A stretch of 64,000 nucleotides of DNA from Paraconiothyrium sp. Pb-2020 (taxonomy: Eukaryota > Ascomycota > Dothideomycetes > Pleosporales > Didymosphaeriaceae): contig JAJUBI010000007.1 of NCBI GenBank assembly GCA_022419385.1, positions 1,335,768 through 1,399,767 on the forward strand, in the 5' to 3' direction. Below, piece by piece: positions 9,736 through 21,179 of the stretch. Within the stretch, counting starts at the first letter, position 1; each line of letters starts with the position of its first letter. The position numbers and the translations under genes are program-made. The notes under the pieces were generated by a model. It had not been told where the DNA came from. It did not search any database and saw only the letters and a list, made by a program, of their open reading frames with translations.

Positions 9736-11638
9736 CTATTTGTATCCCTTCGCTAGACCATACATATGGCATAACGACAAGGCTGTTGCTGTTGTCCACC
9801 ACGAATTGTAGACGCCGCCATACACGCTTGACGCGTAATGTTGCTCGCCAGCCTGAACATACGAGCATAGCATGTTGGCACCCAGCCAACAGAACATGGC
9901 CCGCAGGCAGAAATCCAACAAATCGATCACTTCTGTGAATCCCAAGGCGTATCGTTGAGCCAGGAAGAGTTTAGTTACCGCTCTTCTGTAAGGTCCTGCA
10001 TAGGACTTGCCAGCAGGGCCCCGCACAAATCGGTCAAGTTCCGAGAAAGTATGCTCACGAATATCGTCGACCTTGAATTCAGCAGACTTGGGAGAAATGG
10101 GATAGGCCGGGTCAGCGGGCGGGCACCTCAGCTTACTCAGCACGGTCCACCGCAGCTCGTCCATGTAGCTTCTCTTTACGAGCTGTTCCTGCTCTTTCAA
10201 ATCTTTCGGAATTGTCTTTCGTAGTAGTTCAGGTAGAAGATCAGGTTGCGAGATCCACAAAGTGCGGTTCTTCTCGTCAGTAAACAAGCATTCGCGATCG
10301 AACGCCTCTGAGGTATGGGCGTAGTGCACGAGACGGGAGTAAAAAGCACCAGTGGAGACACATATATCCATGTTCTTCACGTTCACTTCCCGGCCTCCTC
10401 GATGCGTGCTTGCAACGATAACTTTAGGGTTGCCCGGAATAGCGGCCTCGAGATTGATTCTGAACGGGCGATCGGAAAATTGCACGAGATAAAAGAGATA
10501 ATCTCGGAAAACCTTGTGTAAAAGACTATATGGTTTTGTCAGTGAAACCCTAAGAAGGTGGTCCTAAGCGTTGGTACCTCTCTGTCGGCGACGGTAACCG
10601 ACCAATACTGGAAGCAAGCACTTCCGGTCTGAACCATACACGAAGGCCTTTTCGGAAATACAACACGAAAGCTTCTTTCAAGATGCGTGGGAACGTCAAA
10701 AAGCCTATGGGCCACCATGCAGCGGTAAACGTTAAGGTGCTAAACCAGCTTAGTTCATCGAGCTTCATCGCTGCAGCGACGGAGAACAAGCTTGCAACTA
10801 TCTTCGCGTGGTCTTTTGTTGATTTCAAAGTGATCGTAATTTCAATAGCAGGCGAGGAGGTGGGCGATGGAAAAGGGTTGAGAGCCTTCTGCGCGTACCC
10901 GCCGCCTTTTCTCGAATTGAAAGGCGAGACGTGGAACTCCTTCGTCCAATAGTCGGCAAACGTTGCCTTCGGAGGCGTAGGAACTAGATCTTCTTCGGCT
11001 GGAGTCGTCACTGGGCTTGTTGGGCTCGATCCGTCCAGTAAGTATAGGTGCCTTTCTCCGAATGTATTGTTTACTTCAGTGATCATCCTCGTCAGTTGAT
11101 GGTCACGATTGTAGATGTACCAGAAGGATGCAGGATTGAACGAGTAGCCGAAAAAGCGTGGCGCTGTGACCAGGTATGCATACGACCAGTCTGAATCTTT
11201 GACGCCCTTCTCTCTGAGGAAGACTTTCAGCTTGCCGTAGAAGCCTAAGTCGGCTTGGCCCCGAGTAAGGTAGTCACCCGCTCTGACTTGAAGCCACCAT
11301 CTGCCCAGTATCTGGTCGCTACCATCGGACATATCAGCCCCCTCCGGCGTCGTAACAGTTGGTACGATAGGAAATCCGCACAACAAATAGCTATACCCAA
11401 AAACATGCCTTTTTGGGAAGATGCGGGCATGTGTTGTTCGACAAGGTATTATGAACGATCCAGGATGCTCCACAGACCACGGTTGCGTTCCTGCGAGTTG
11501 TTGCTCCGGAAGGCCCTTCCGCGAGTAATTATTTCTTGTTGCGAAAATGCAATTAAAAGCCGCTACTGCAACAATCATGACTGCACTTGTAAATGCAAGT
11601 GTCTTTGTGTCCCTCCCCAGTACAATCCATCTCTTCAT
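9736..11638 (-). CDS. DUF1365 family membrane protein
   Basis: Two exons, 11638-10578 and 10525-9736, joined by a 52-nt intron, give 616 residues. The frame is open a further 78 codons upstream to an ATG at 11872; I prefer the ATG at 11638 because it places a hydrophobic helix (about residues 14-32) at the N-terminus. The DUF1365 core starts near residue 60 (GSFIIPCRTTHARIFPKRHV) and includes the signature RFFGYSFNPASFWYIY (161-176). A second hydrophobic segment, LTFTAAWWPIGFLTFPRIL, precedes the intron. The C-terminal exon adds about 260 residues, ending in hydrophobic stretches. In bacteria DUF1365 genes often neighbour cyclopropane-fatty-acid synthase and a flavin amine oxidase, suggesting lipid modification; those partners are absent here. 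The exact reaction is unknown. Confidence 0.82.
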
Positions 11639-13175
11639 GAATCCATCAACGATTCTTCGTCGTGATAGGATAGAATTAAGAACGCAAAATAAAAAACTGT
11701 CTTGTGACGCCTTCCGATCTCCATATTGGATTCTTCCCACACAGGCCGCCGCCCAGATCGCGTACAATGGCCACACAGACCATCCGAAAGCGAACGCGCA
11801 AGGAACGAGCGAAGGCAGTGATAGGACATGCCTTCGAAGTAGGCCACCACGGCCCTTCGCAATCGTCTTCATCAAGAGGAGGTGGAGGTTGAGAAGCCTT
11901 AGTTGGCAAAGAAGAATGTCGCAGGTGCTAAATGCACAATCGAATATGCGCTATACCCTTTCCATGATGTCGTGTCAGGGTCTCCAGACATAGTGCGAAT
12001 CCAATCGTTTCGGCATCGAAAACCATGGTACGATGGCCGACAATTGCCTTATTTGTTCGTTATTCTTTCCGCAAACCCCCTCGTTGTTATTTGGAATGCA
12101 AACGCGAAATCCGCGCGCTTCCAGAAGGCCCGATAAGACCGGCGGTGGTACTACCAGAGGTACCTAAAGTCAGGGTCTCGAGCATCTCCCGATCCTCCGC
12201 GGCACACAGCTACAGCTGTAACATGAAGGGGATAGTGCTTCGAATGCGCTATCGTTATTCTGGATGGCTATGAGCCATACCGGACGTCTTGTGAAGGGCA
12301 GATCTCGGGTGCAGTCTTGATTATAACGAGCGAACGAATAGATTGAGCAATGGAAGAACACCACCTCCTAAGACAGAAACCTCGCGAGATCACGAGCGGA
12401 CGCACTAAAGGCTGTTGTGACGAAGACATAAGGGAATGTTTCATCGTCGGGCTCCGTATCTCCGAATCTTCATCGCAATCCGGCAGAACGGCGACATTCC
12501 AAAGCAACGATAAATCAGAGCGAGTATATGCATCACAGGGAGAGCAACTGTTCTACATATGCCACTCGGTATCACCAAGTATGAGGTTAGATAAGCGATG
12601 GCGGGGCTTGTTGACGGTTTGACGGGCCGACAAACCGTATGGTACCACAACTGATTGCACACCTAACGACATGAGCAGTTGTATGTCCACGACCGCACAT
12701 CACCACCATGGCATTTGTTCCATTCATCGTTCAATGTCAATTGCAAATTTTCGCTCAGTACCATGCTCCATTTGCCGCTTCAAAATGCTATTGTTGCATG
12801 GTGAAACGAAGATGGTGCTCGATCGCGACAACTTGCACGTGTGGTATAGCTACAATGAGCTAGTCAGTTCCAGGCAATGCCGTGTGATCGACCAGGATCT
12901 TGCTTTTCATTTTCTATGGCGAGTTCGGCGGCATATGCCTTTGACCTTGGTCTACCCACTTCGTGATTCTGCACAAGAGCTTTTGATTGGCGGCTAGGAG
13001 GTGATATACCTTCGCGAAGTGGCACAGTCTACGATAATAGCGGAATCTCAACCCGGCTCTGCATTGCGTGGATCAGAGTGGGGTATACGTGGAAGTATAA
13101 GTTCAGGTAGCTCGGGCGTCGCTATCTGCTGCTATCCTTCAGTCCCCCGTATACACACTAGAGACTTAAGAAGCT
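11639..13175. other. Intergenic, divergent promoter region
   Basis: This separates the minus-strand DUF1365 gene from the plus-strand beta-glucosidase gene. The first part (to 11872) could be coding if the upstream DUF1365 start is used. I see no convincing gene in 11.9-13.1 kb, only scattered short frames. There is no repeat longer than a few bases. Confidence 0.4.
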
Positions 13176-14848
13176 ATGTTCGAATCCAACGAAGTTAGAG
13201 ATACATCGACCAATTCTGTTCTCGAGAATCTAGACACTGTCAAAGAGCTTCCGCTTCCGCCAGACTTCCTCTGGGGCGTGGCAACCGCTGCATACCAAGT
13301 TGAAGGGGGAGCCCAACAGGACGGGAAAGGTCCTTCGATATGGGACGAATTTTCTCACCGTGAGCCCAGTGTTACAAGCGGCGAAGATGGTGATATTGCC
13401 TGCGATCACTACAACCGTCTAGCCGAGGACATCGCGCTGCTATCCTCATATGGTGTGGATGTATACCGATTCTCGATCTGTTGGTCCCGTTTGATTCCGC
13501 TTGGAGGTCGCAATGACCCGATCAATGAGAAGGGCATCGCTTTCTACAACACCCTTATTGATGGCTTGCTATCTCATGGCATCAAACCTGCCGTGACACT
13601 ATACCACTGGGTAGATATGTTCCTCCCAATTGATTTCTTTTTGCTTACATGTAATAGGATCTCCCGTTGGAACTACACACGCGTTATGGTGGCATGCTGA
13701 ATTCTGCGGAATTCCAAGCCGACTTTGAGCATTATGCACGACTCTGCTTCTCCCGATTCGGCGACCGAGTCAAGCAATGGATAAGCTTCAATGAGCCCTA
13801 CATTGTCGCTTTATTTGGCTACCACAGCGGTATTCTTGCACCTGGACACAGTACAAAGACTGGACACGATTCTACGACCGAGCCGTGGCGAGTGGGACAC
13901 AGTTTGATCCTTGCTCACGCTGCTGCGGTTCAAACGTATTCAACCGATTTTCTGTCCTCGCAGAAAGGCGACATCTCCATTGTCCTGAACTCCGATTTTT
14001 ACGAGCCCTACGATGCTACAAGTGAGGCTGACAGGGAGGCAGCACAGCGCAGGCTAGAATTCTACGTTGGTTGGTTCGGCGACCCGATCTATCTCGGGAG
14101 GGACTATCCCGAGTCTATGCGGAAACAGCTGGGTTCTCGATTACCACAGTTCACAGAAGCTGAACAGGAATTGCTCAAAATGACCGCGCCTCACAACACC
14201 TTTTACGGGATGAACCACTACACATCGCAATATGCAAGAGCACGCACGACACCACCTTCTGAGGAGGATCACACTGGAAATGTCGAGGAACTTACCACCA
14301 ACAACAAAGGTGTCGAGATTGGCCCGTTGTCTGGCGTTTCCTGGCTCCGGGTGACTCATAAGCAATTCCGAAAGCTGTTGAACTGGGCTTGGAGTCGATA
14401 TCAGCGACCCATGTGAGCTACCGCTAAGTTCAGTTTTTTTTAACATAGACACTGATTCTTTCACGCAGATATATTACCGAAAACGGATGTCCATGTCCGG
14501 GAGAAAACTCGATGGCACTGGATCAGGCGGTCGATGACCAATTCCGCGTCCGTTATTTCGGATTATATATTGATGCCATCTCTCAAGCCATCAATGAAGA
14601 CGGAGTCAAGGTTGCGGGTTACTACGCGTGGAGTCTTATGGACAACTTTGGTAGGTATCAATAGCTGAGTATAGTTGAACGAGTGCTAACAAAAGAAAGA
14701 ATGGGCTGCTGGATATAGTATTCGCTTCGGCATTACCCATGTAGACTTTGCAACGGGAACACGTACGCCGAAGAGATCTGCGACATATTTGAAAGAAACT
14801 TTCAAGAAAAGGCGTGCAAAATCACCGAACGGTAACATTGCTAACTGA
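13176..14848 (+). CDS. GH1 beta-glucosidase
   Basis: Glycoside hydrolase family 1 enzymes remove terminal beta-linked glucose with retention of configuration. Four exons, 13176-13610, 13658-14412, 14469-14650 and 14700-14848, give 506 residues in phase. The family N-terminal signature FLWGVATAAYQVEGG is near residue 32. The acid/base glutamate lies in FNEP (E191) and the nucleophile in YITENG (E401). Other conserved segments are SIWDEF, YRFSICWSRLIP, FYGMNHYTSQYA, GYYAWSLMDNFEW and the terminal RFGITHVDF. No signal peptide is visible, so it is probably intracellular, acting on imported cellobiose or glucosides. The C-terminal extension is short and basic. It converges with the alpha-dioxygenase gene, only 271 bp away. 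The natural substrate cannot be read from sequence. Confidence 0.95.
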
Positions 14849-15119
14849 AATCCCTAAGCGTACAGATCGTAACGCCGTGTTTGTGGAGCATCAGGTTTAC
14901 GCTTGGGTAATGCAGGGTTGGAATAGTCGAGTATCTCTATAATGTACCTGGGGCAATGACAACTTCCGAAACCGAAATTTACGCGGGATTCTAGTAAGAC
15001 ACTACGGAAGCTGGGGTCATAGACTGAGGATCTTGGACCTTCGAGACCCCCACTCTGAGCTGCTCCGCGTAGGGAAGAACTAGTATCTCAGTATATGGAA
15101 CAGTCGTTGCCAACCGCGC

Positions 15120-17184
15120 TCAAGCATTCGTTTCCTTCCCCTTATACTCCCCACTCGTCCCGACCTTCTCCCACGGCGCGAAAGCTAGTACATCGTCAGC
15201 ACATCATCCCACACTTTTAAGAACTCTCAGGTCCCACTTACGGTTCTTACTACCCTTCAGGCTCTCGCCTAACACGGGAAAGTGCCTAGTCAGAACATCT
15301 TTCATCCCATTATACTGCACCCAATGCATGCCAGCCTTACTATACGTCTCATCATTCCAGTCCGTCGCAATAAACCTATCACTCTTCAACCTCCGACTCG
15401 CCATCAGAATAAACACTCTAAACGCCGTGTCACTGAACCCGAAACCCTTTGGCAGCGGCTCGCACAGACAACCAACCAGTAGGTCGACTTTGTCGACGTC
15501 GCCTTCGTAGACGGTCGAAAGCTTCTCAGCTACCTCTTGATTGCCACCGGTGAGCTCGAGGAAGGACGAAGCGGGCTTCATGTGGAAGAGGGTGCGAAAC
15601 TTGTTATACCTCGGGACGCCGCGTTCGCGGTCGCGTAGGATATCGATGGTTCCCATGTCAACGTGGCGGCCTTCAGGTGTGTGCAGGTCGCGGAGGAAAT
15701 CGGGGGTGTTGTTCAGCGTTACGGCGCCGGGGTAGTTGATGCCGAAGCTGTAGAGGATGTCTTCAAAGCCAAGGTTCTGCTCTATGAGTGGCGCTCGTGC
15801 TTCGGCGAATGCAACGCTTTTGATCGGATAGGTTTTCTTATGCTCGCCGGTCGCGGCGGAGAAGAAGGCGATGTTGTCTGGGATCAAAGGGTGGAGACGG
15901 TAAACCGAGACGAATTCTTCTGTGAGCGAGTACGGGGCGCCGTGCTGCTCGGCGCCTGAGCCTGGGATCCCGGAGATGGATTCTCCTGGTGCGACGCGGC
16001 CGAGGAGTTTGTACAGTTTCTCTCCCAGAATACCCCACCAGTTACCGGCCATGGCGACCTGGAGAGCTGGGTGTGCGAGAATTGCAGGCGTCCACTCAGT
16101 CGTATGTATCTTCGCCATAAGCGTACAATTGACCAGTCTTGCAGTGTCGAAGATCTTTTCAGACGGCCAGTCGGCATGCTCCTTCGCAAGCTCATCACAG
16201 ATGGCATTATGTTCCAGCACAAACAGGGTATGCAGCATCTCTAGCCCTAGCCACCAATTAGAGTTGAACCCTGTCTTCGGTATGCCATCATCATCACGCG
16301 GCAGAAACGTGACAATGCCTTGTTCGTCAACCTCGAGTTTGCCATTCTTCGCGAGACCGCGTAATTCCTTTGTGCGGGCTTCACTATTCCCATAGATCTG
16401 GGAGCCATCCCACCAATGCGTATTCTCATTTTTGTAACCAGGTGAAGTTGTGTCGAGCTCGTCGATTGGCTCATCTTCTTGCGTGACTTCCACGCTCATT
16501 TGCGGGTCACTCCATGTATCACCGGGTGGAAGCTTGATGTCATGTTTCTCGGTCGTGGAATTAGTGTGCATGAACCTACGCGACACGAATCAGCACATTC
16601 TTCATTTCTCCCACGTCCGCAATGTCGGTTTGAAAGAAGGAACGGCGAGAACTGACCAATCATGCACCTGGAACTGGATCCAAGCCGCCGCCAACAGATT
16701 CAGAATAGTAGCCGGCTTAAATGTCTCCCTCTTTAACAGCACCTCACTTACAACCCTTGGATTTGGGGTCATTAAGTCCTCTTCAGTGGGCTTCTTCGTA
16801 TGCTCCCTACCTACATTTCGCCCGAATCGCATACCAACACAGCCCATCTTGGGCTGATTGGTGTCATTGTAAAGTCCATCCGAGTTCCGCGTGTGTGCAA
16901 ATTCTTTGGGTACAGGATCCGAGGCAGAAGTGCCCTGATACGAGGGCGAGGGATAGGTGTCTTGCAGGTTGTGCTGGCGGAGCTCGTAGCGGTAGGCTGC
17001 GAGGTTGAGGACGCCAACGTACCTATCCTTTCATTAATATCAATTCATAGTTACGAAGGCTTGAGTCTTACGTTGGCAGTTCATGCCATGCAACAAGCTT
17101 GTTTACGCCTTTGAACAAAAAGATAAGAGCTTTCTTAGGAAGAGATGGAGTGTACGGCACTGCGGAATCAGGCTGTGAGGCCAT
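15120..17184 (-). CDS. Fatty-acid alpha-dioxygenase-like haem peroxidase
   Basis: Four exons, 17184-17072, 17022-16657, 16575-15242 and 15184-15120, join in phase to 625 residues, the length of plant alpha-dioxygenases (animal haem peroxidase/cyclooxygenase superfamily), which make 2-hydroperoxy fatty acids. Key residues known from plant enzymes are visible: the distal haem histidine in QVHDW (H158), and the catalytic tyrosine and proximal histidine in SVYRLHPL (Y385, H388). Other matching segments are MRFGRNVG, WWDGSQIYG, LVNCTLMAKIHTTEWTPAIL, APYSLTEEF, RERGVPRYNKFR, EGDVDKVDLLVG, FILMASRRLKSDRF and the C-terminal NPFAPWEKVG. Unlike fungal Ppo/linoleate diol synthases, no P450 domain is fused. 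The N-terminus has no signal peptide, only a short hydrophobic patch (ALIFLF). It probably oxygenates C16-C18 fatty acids. It neighbours a rhodopsin-like gene on the same strand. Confidence 0.9.
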
Positions 17185-17845
17185 ATCGACAACAAAGTTC
17201 AAGGCGACACTGGAGGTAGGTATGCAATGCGCGATGCCTTGAGGAATGATGCCGAAGGGCTAGGAACGCGAAAATTGTTACCAATATATGTAAATAGAGT
17301 GGAAGATAACAGCCACGTAGAACGACAGACAGCTTTGCTACCGCGATCCAAACTGTCTCAGCAGCCCATGCAGTTATGTACCTCGTGCCTTGGTCGACCT
17401 ACCCAATGCTACACAGTCAGCAGCTCAACCTCCGCTTACGCCATAGCATCCTTGTAGCTGAAAACCCCAGCGCCAACCACCACCACAGCTTACTGCTCAG
17501 CTCTTGGGCTTTGCAACAGGCAGCAAAGGTGAGCTAATCCATGTCCTCATTGCGTATATTGTCACCTCTTGATGGCCTAACCGAGGGGCCGTACTACAGT
17601 ATCCAGCAAGGTATTGGTGCGTGTTCAGCCTGATTTTCCCTTTTGAGACGTCGAGATAAGCAGGCGCGACAGGGGGGTTCACGTGCCGCCCAAAGGCGAC
17701 CAGAGGGCATATTGGATATACCTGAGCACGGCATGCCCGGCCATGTCCGCGAAACGAACGGTTTCGGGTACGGGATGCCGTTCTTGACATGTGAATTGCT
17801 GTGGCTATCGTGGCAAGTTACATTAAGAGGCCCATGGTGATCGCT
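17185..17845. other. Intergenic, alpha-dioxygenase promoter
   Basis: Upstream region of the alpha-dioxygenase gene and 3' flank of the rhodopsin-like gene. No supported coding frame, repeat or RNA gene is visible. Confidence 0.4.
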
Positions 17846-19356
17846 TTAGTCAGAAGCCAGTATATCTCGCGGTCGCGCTGGTGACTTCGTTGCACGCGAT
17901 TCGGAATGCGTACTTGTCGGTCTGATAGAGTATGTCTGTACGCTGGCTCTGACGTCTTCCTCATTCTCCATCTCCCTGATGCTTTCCAGATCTTCATTGC
18001 TTCGTTTAGGCACTTCTCGAGACGCGGGTCGTCGCTGTAAGGGAACATCCTGGTCTAGCCTTCTACTCCCTCTTCTTCCGATAGTGGTTTGGGTCATGAT
18101 GGTGCCCTCCCTATCTTGGCCGTAGTAGTAGTACGCCGACCGACCCCGTGAAAGGGTGCGCAGCTCACCGAAAACGCGTCTGAAGAGGGGCTGGAGAGAA
18201 GGTGCCGATGCACATATTATAGCAGTGTTGAGTTCGACGGCATCCCAAAATAGAATATAACCTCCGTAATAACGAGAGAGATCTGGAGGTGCATCGTGCC
18301 AGAGATAGAGAATATAGAGGCGGAACGATGCTGCAATAGGAACCAGGAGACCGACCGAGAATACAACTAACAAGCAGATACGTTTGACCGTTGGCATATG
18401 CAGCTTGATAAGTATCGGCAAAGGCAGAACGAGGATGAAGAGGTCGGAAAAGATGTTGAACGCAGCTTGGCTGAAGTAGAGTGCTGTAAGGTCAAAACAA
18501 TGCCACTGCTCTCTCATAATGAAGATATTCGGGTCAAAAACGAGGGATGGCTTGCGGGGACATTCGAAGGCGTTGACGATGATCATGATGAAGCTGTAGG
18601 CCGTCACGAAGGCCATAGTCGCGTAGACGATAGTACGGAATGGACGGTGCGTTGCGATGGTAAGATAGAACTAATGGCAACTCTATGGTCAGCCTACATT
18701 CATCAGCACCCACGTTTTAGGCTCCCTTACCACGAGAATAGAGAGCTTCACGAGTGCTGGGATCAGCGGATAGACGATCTGATAGCCGTACCATGCTTTT
18801 GCTGCACCCAGCACGCCATTCAGTGTAAATTCCGCGGAAGGCTGCGACTGGTCAATATGATACAAGATGTGTGTACCAAAAAAAACTGACTGGTGGTAGG
18901 TCGGCTGGCCACGCGCCTACGATATGATTCGATCAGTAAAACCGTTTCGAAGCACTGAGGGGTTGAGCACTCACCAGAGCCAGTGCCGTAAAGGACTTGA
19001 TAGTGATTAATGACGCATAGTCCCCATGTGCAGACCTGGTCTTTTGTCAGTTGTTCGCTTGTTGGCTTATGGAGGTGATAGCATAAGCTTGGAGAAGATT
19101 GTTGACTTATGTTTAGAGGACCATTCTGACTTACCACTGCTCCTGCAATCAAATAATCGTACAATTTCAGCTTCTTCACGATCCATACACGACAATAGAA
19201 CCTTCGGCCCACTGTCAATTGGCGAGCTGATACCGATAGGCGCAATTGTACTTACCTCAAGAGAACTACCACCGTTGATAAGCTTGCTAAACCAAATGCA
19301 GTTGTTTCTACTGTAGGACCCAAATTAGCGGGCGTGAAAAGTCCCTTTGCAACCAT
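17846..19356 (-). CDS. Rhodopsin-like (fungal, PTH11-related type) seven-helix membrane protein
   Basis: Six exons, 19356-19256, 19201-19135, 19035-18975, 18916-18891, 18847-18731 and 18670-17846, close the frame to 398 residues. The pattern is that of the fungal rhodopsin-like integral membrane family: an N-terminal helix followed by LLRFYCRVWIVKKLKLYDYLI, then WGLCVINHYQVLYGTGSG, a helix entered by KAWYGYQIVYPLIPALVKLSIL, FYLTIATHRPFR, the cysteine-containing loop NAFECPR, and further helices DLFILVLPLPILIKL, VFSVGLLVPIAASFRLYILY and WDAVELNTAIICASAPSLQPL. A cytoplasmic tail of about 100 residues is rich in R, S and E. Family members are thought to sense surface or nutrient cues, but ligands are mostly unknown. 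No retinal-binding lysine is evident. The very small exon 4 (26 nt) is unusual but needed for phase. A TATA-like run is at 19493-19500, 137 nt upstream. Confidence 0.82.
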
Positions 19357-21179
19357 CTAAGCAGTGTCCACAGCGGTCCATGGACGGAAAGATCAAAGGC
19401 TTGTCCGAGAAGTCTAATGCGCTCATAGAATCCAGGTGAATTTAGGTGCAAGCGGACGGAAGGCGGCGCGTGACATGAGGATAGCTGCAGGGTATATAAA
19501 GTCAGTTGATCGGCGCGGGTGGATCTGGCGGAGTGTGGAAATGCCGGGTGAATGCCTCTCGTTTGAAATGCGTTTGTGCCCTGCATCTTGCATGCTTGGA
19601 GCCATTCTCCGTACTGATCCTGAACCACAGGGAACGAGGGTCAGCCTGCGCCTATGCTTTGACGACATAAATCTCAAGATCGCACGTCAAGACTACTGAG
19701 TCGCTAGGGGAGTGCGATGTTAGTTGCAATAATTCATCATTACTGAGATATGATGTTGCTTTTGGAAGAAGACGAGCCGGAGGCAGCGTAACGATGAGAA
19801 ATCTAAGCAAGACCTAATTCAGTCACTGCGACAGGTTCGCACACCTACAGGACCTAGCCGGACAGGATTATTCGTCGACATTAGCCTGCCTGGCTCCGGT
19901 ATTGAGGCGTGCGTATCTTCTGATTGTCAGTCACCGTGTCCAATGCCGCTGTTCTGCGGCGGCAGTTGATGAACGTTATGCGTTCTCCGTCTCAATTGGT
20001 AGGTCGGCAAATATTGTATGACACGGCAACTTGGGCTTTGCGCTCGCAGATATTAAAGATGGGGTAACAAGACCTGGGGTGACCCAACAAAACGGTATGT
20101 GACGTGCTCTTTCGTAAAGCCGTGAGATCGAATTGTCTTCTGGAGGTGGTCTGTTAGTGGTGTGCAGGTTGTCCGAAGGTGTTTCAGCGACACCAGTTGC
20201 TTCCACGAGAACGATCTGGGTATGGCGACCGTGGCGCTAAGCTCTCGCACAGGCTGCAAGTCGCCAATATTGTATCAAAAGGCATGTTGCGAGACTCCTG
20301 CCCACCCTTTGATGTTTCTGTCTCTTGGAGCGTGCCACGATCCACACAGCATGAAGTTGGCATGCCCACGTGCCCAGGGGCATTCCAAGGTCGAGGCTAA
20401 TCGCCCTGGCCGAACCAGCTACTATACATGAGATGTTTTCGACGGAATCCGTCGCAACGTCATTCAATCGCGTCCTTGTTCAGGTCTGTGTGTGCTGGTA
20501 TCTGGAGAAAGCCGACGAGGTATTGGCGCGCTATAAATAGGCAAACACCCTCCTATCTCGATTAATGCAGCAGGTTGCAACCAGATTGAGGCGTAACAGC
20601 GAGCAGTAGCAACTGACAGCTGTGTAGGAGCTTCCAAGCAGCAGCAGCTCGGCCAACTGAGAGCCTGACAATGACGAATGACGAAAACCAACGAGCAACG
20701 GACGAGTTCAGGTTGCAATCAGGAACAGAAAGATGTGCCAGGGGCTGGTTTGTCGTTTGTCGCGCCGGCGAAGGTTAGGATCGCCGGGCTGCGTCATCGG
20801 GCTTGCGACCCACGTGATGGTTTCGGACCACCTGGGCAGCAGTACACTGCGACCCTGATTGCTGCTGCTCAATGACCAACCTCGTTGATTGCAACACACG
20901 ATAGCACTTAGATTACGTTTGTCTCGGCTGCTTTTGCGTTGTCTGGATCCTGTGCAGCGCGGCGACTCTTTTGAAGCGGGCAACCCAGGCTCAACCCCTC
21001 GATTCAACATCTCAACAACAAATTGGTCACCGTTCGCCGCCAGAAGCGTCAGCGCAAGGCTTTGCAGCAACAAGGCACAGTTGACTGTGTGTGTCACGGA
21101 GAAAGTACATCTAAGGGCATTCATTTGTCGCTAGGAAGCAAATACTGCAGTAGACGATCGCCTTCCTCCAGTCGCTGCG
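19357..21179. other. Intergenic, long divergent promoter region
   Basis: This lies between the minus-strand rhodopsin-like gene and the plus-strand serine/proline-rich gene. TATA-like elements occur at 19493-19500 and 20532-20539 (TATAAATA, plus orientation). The second lies about 640 nt before the next start codon, so it would imply a long 5' UTR. No convincing coding frame is present. Confidence 0.4.
20532..20539 (+). promoter_or_regulatory. TATA-like box
   Basis: The TATAAATA sequence followed by G matches the eukaryotic TATA consensus. The nearest downstream gene on this strand starts at 21180. The spacing is long, so the box may serve a long leader or an unrecognised transcript, or be fortuitous. 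Confidence 0.3.

Noticed and set aside
11639..11872. Upstream in-frame extension of the DUF1365 gene to an ATG at 11872
   Set aside because: The extension adds 78 residues without DUF1365 character. The start at 11638 gives a standard N-terminal helix; still possible.
13171..13190. GTTCGAATCC string resembling a tRNA T-loop
   Set aside because: It is the start of the beta-glucosidase coding sequence, with no anticodon arm or acceptor stem nearby.
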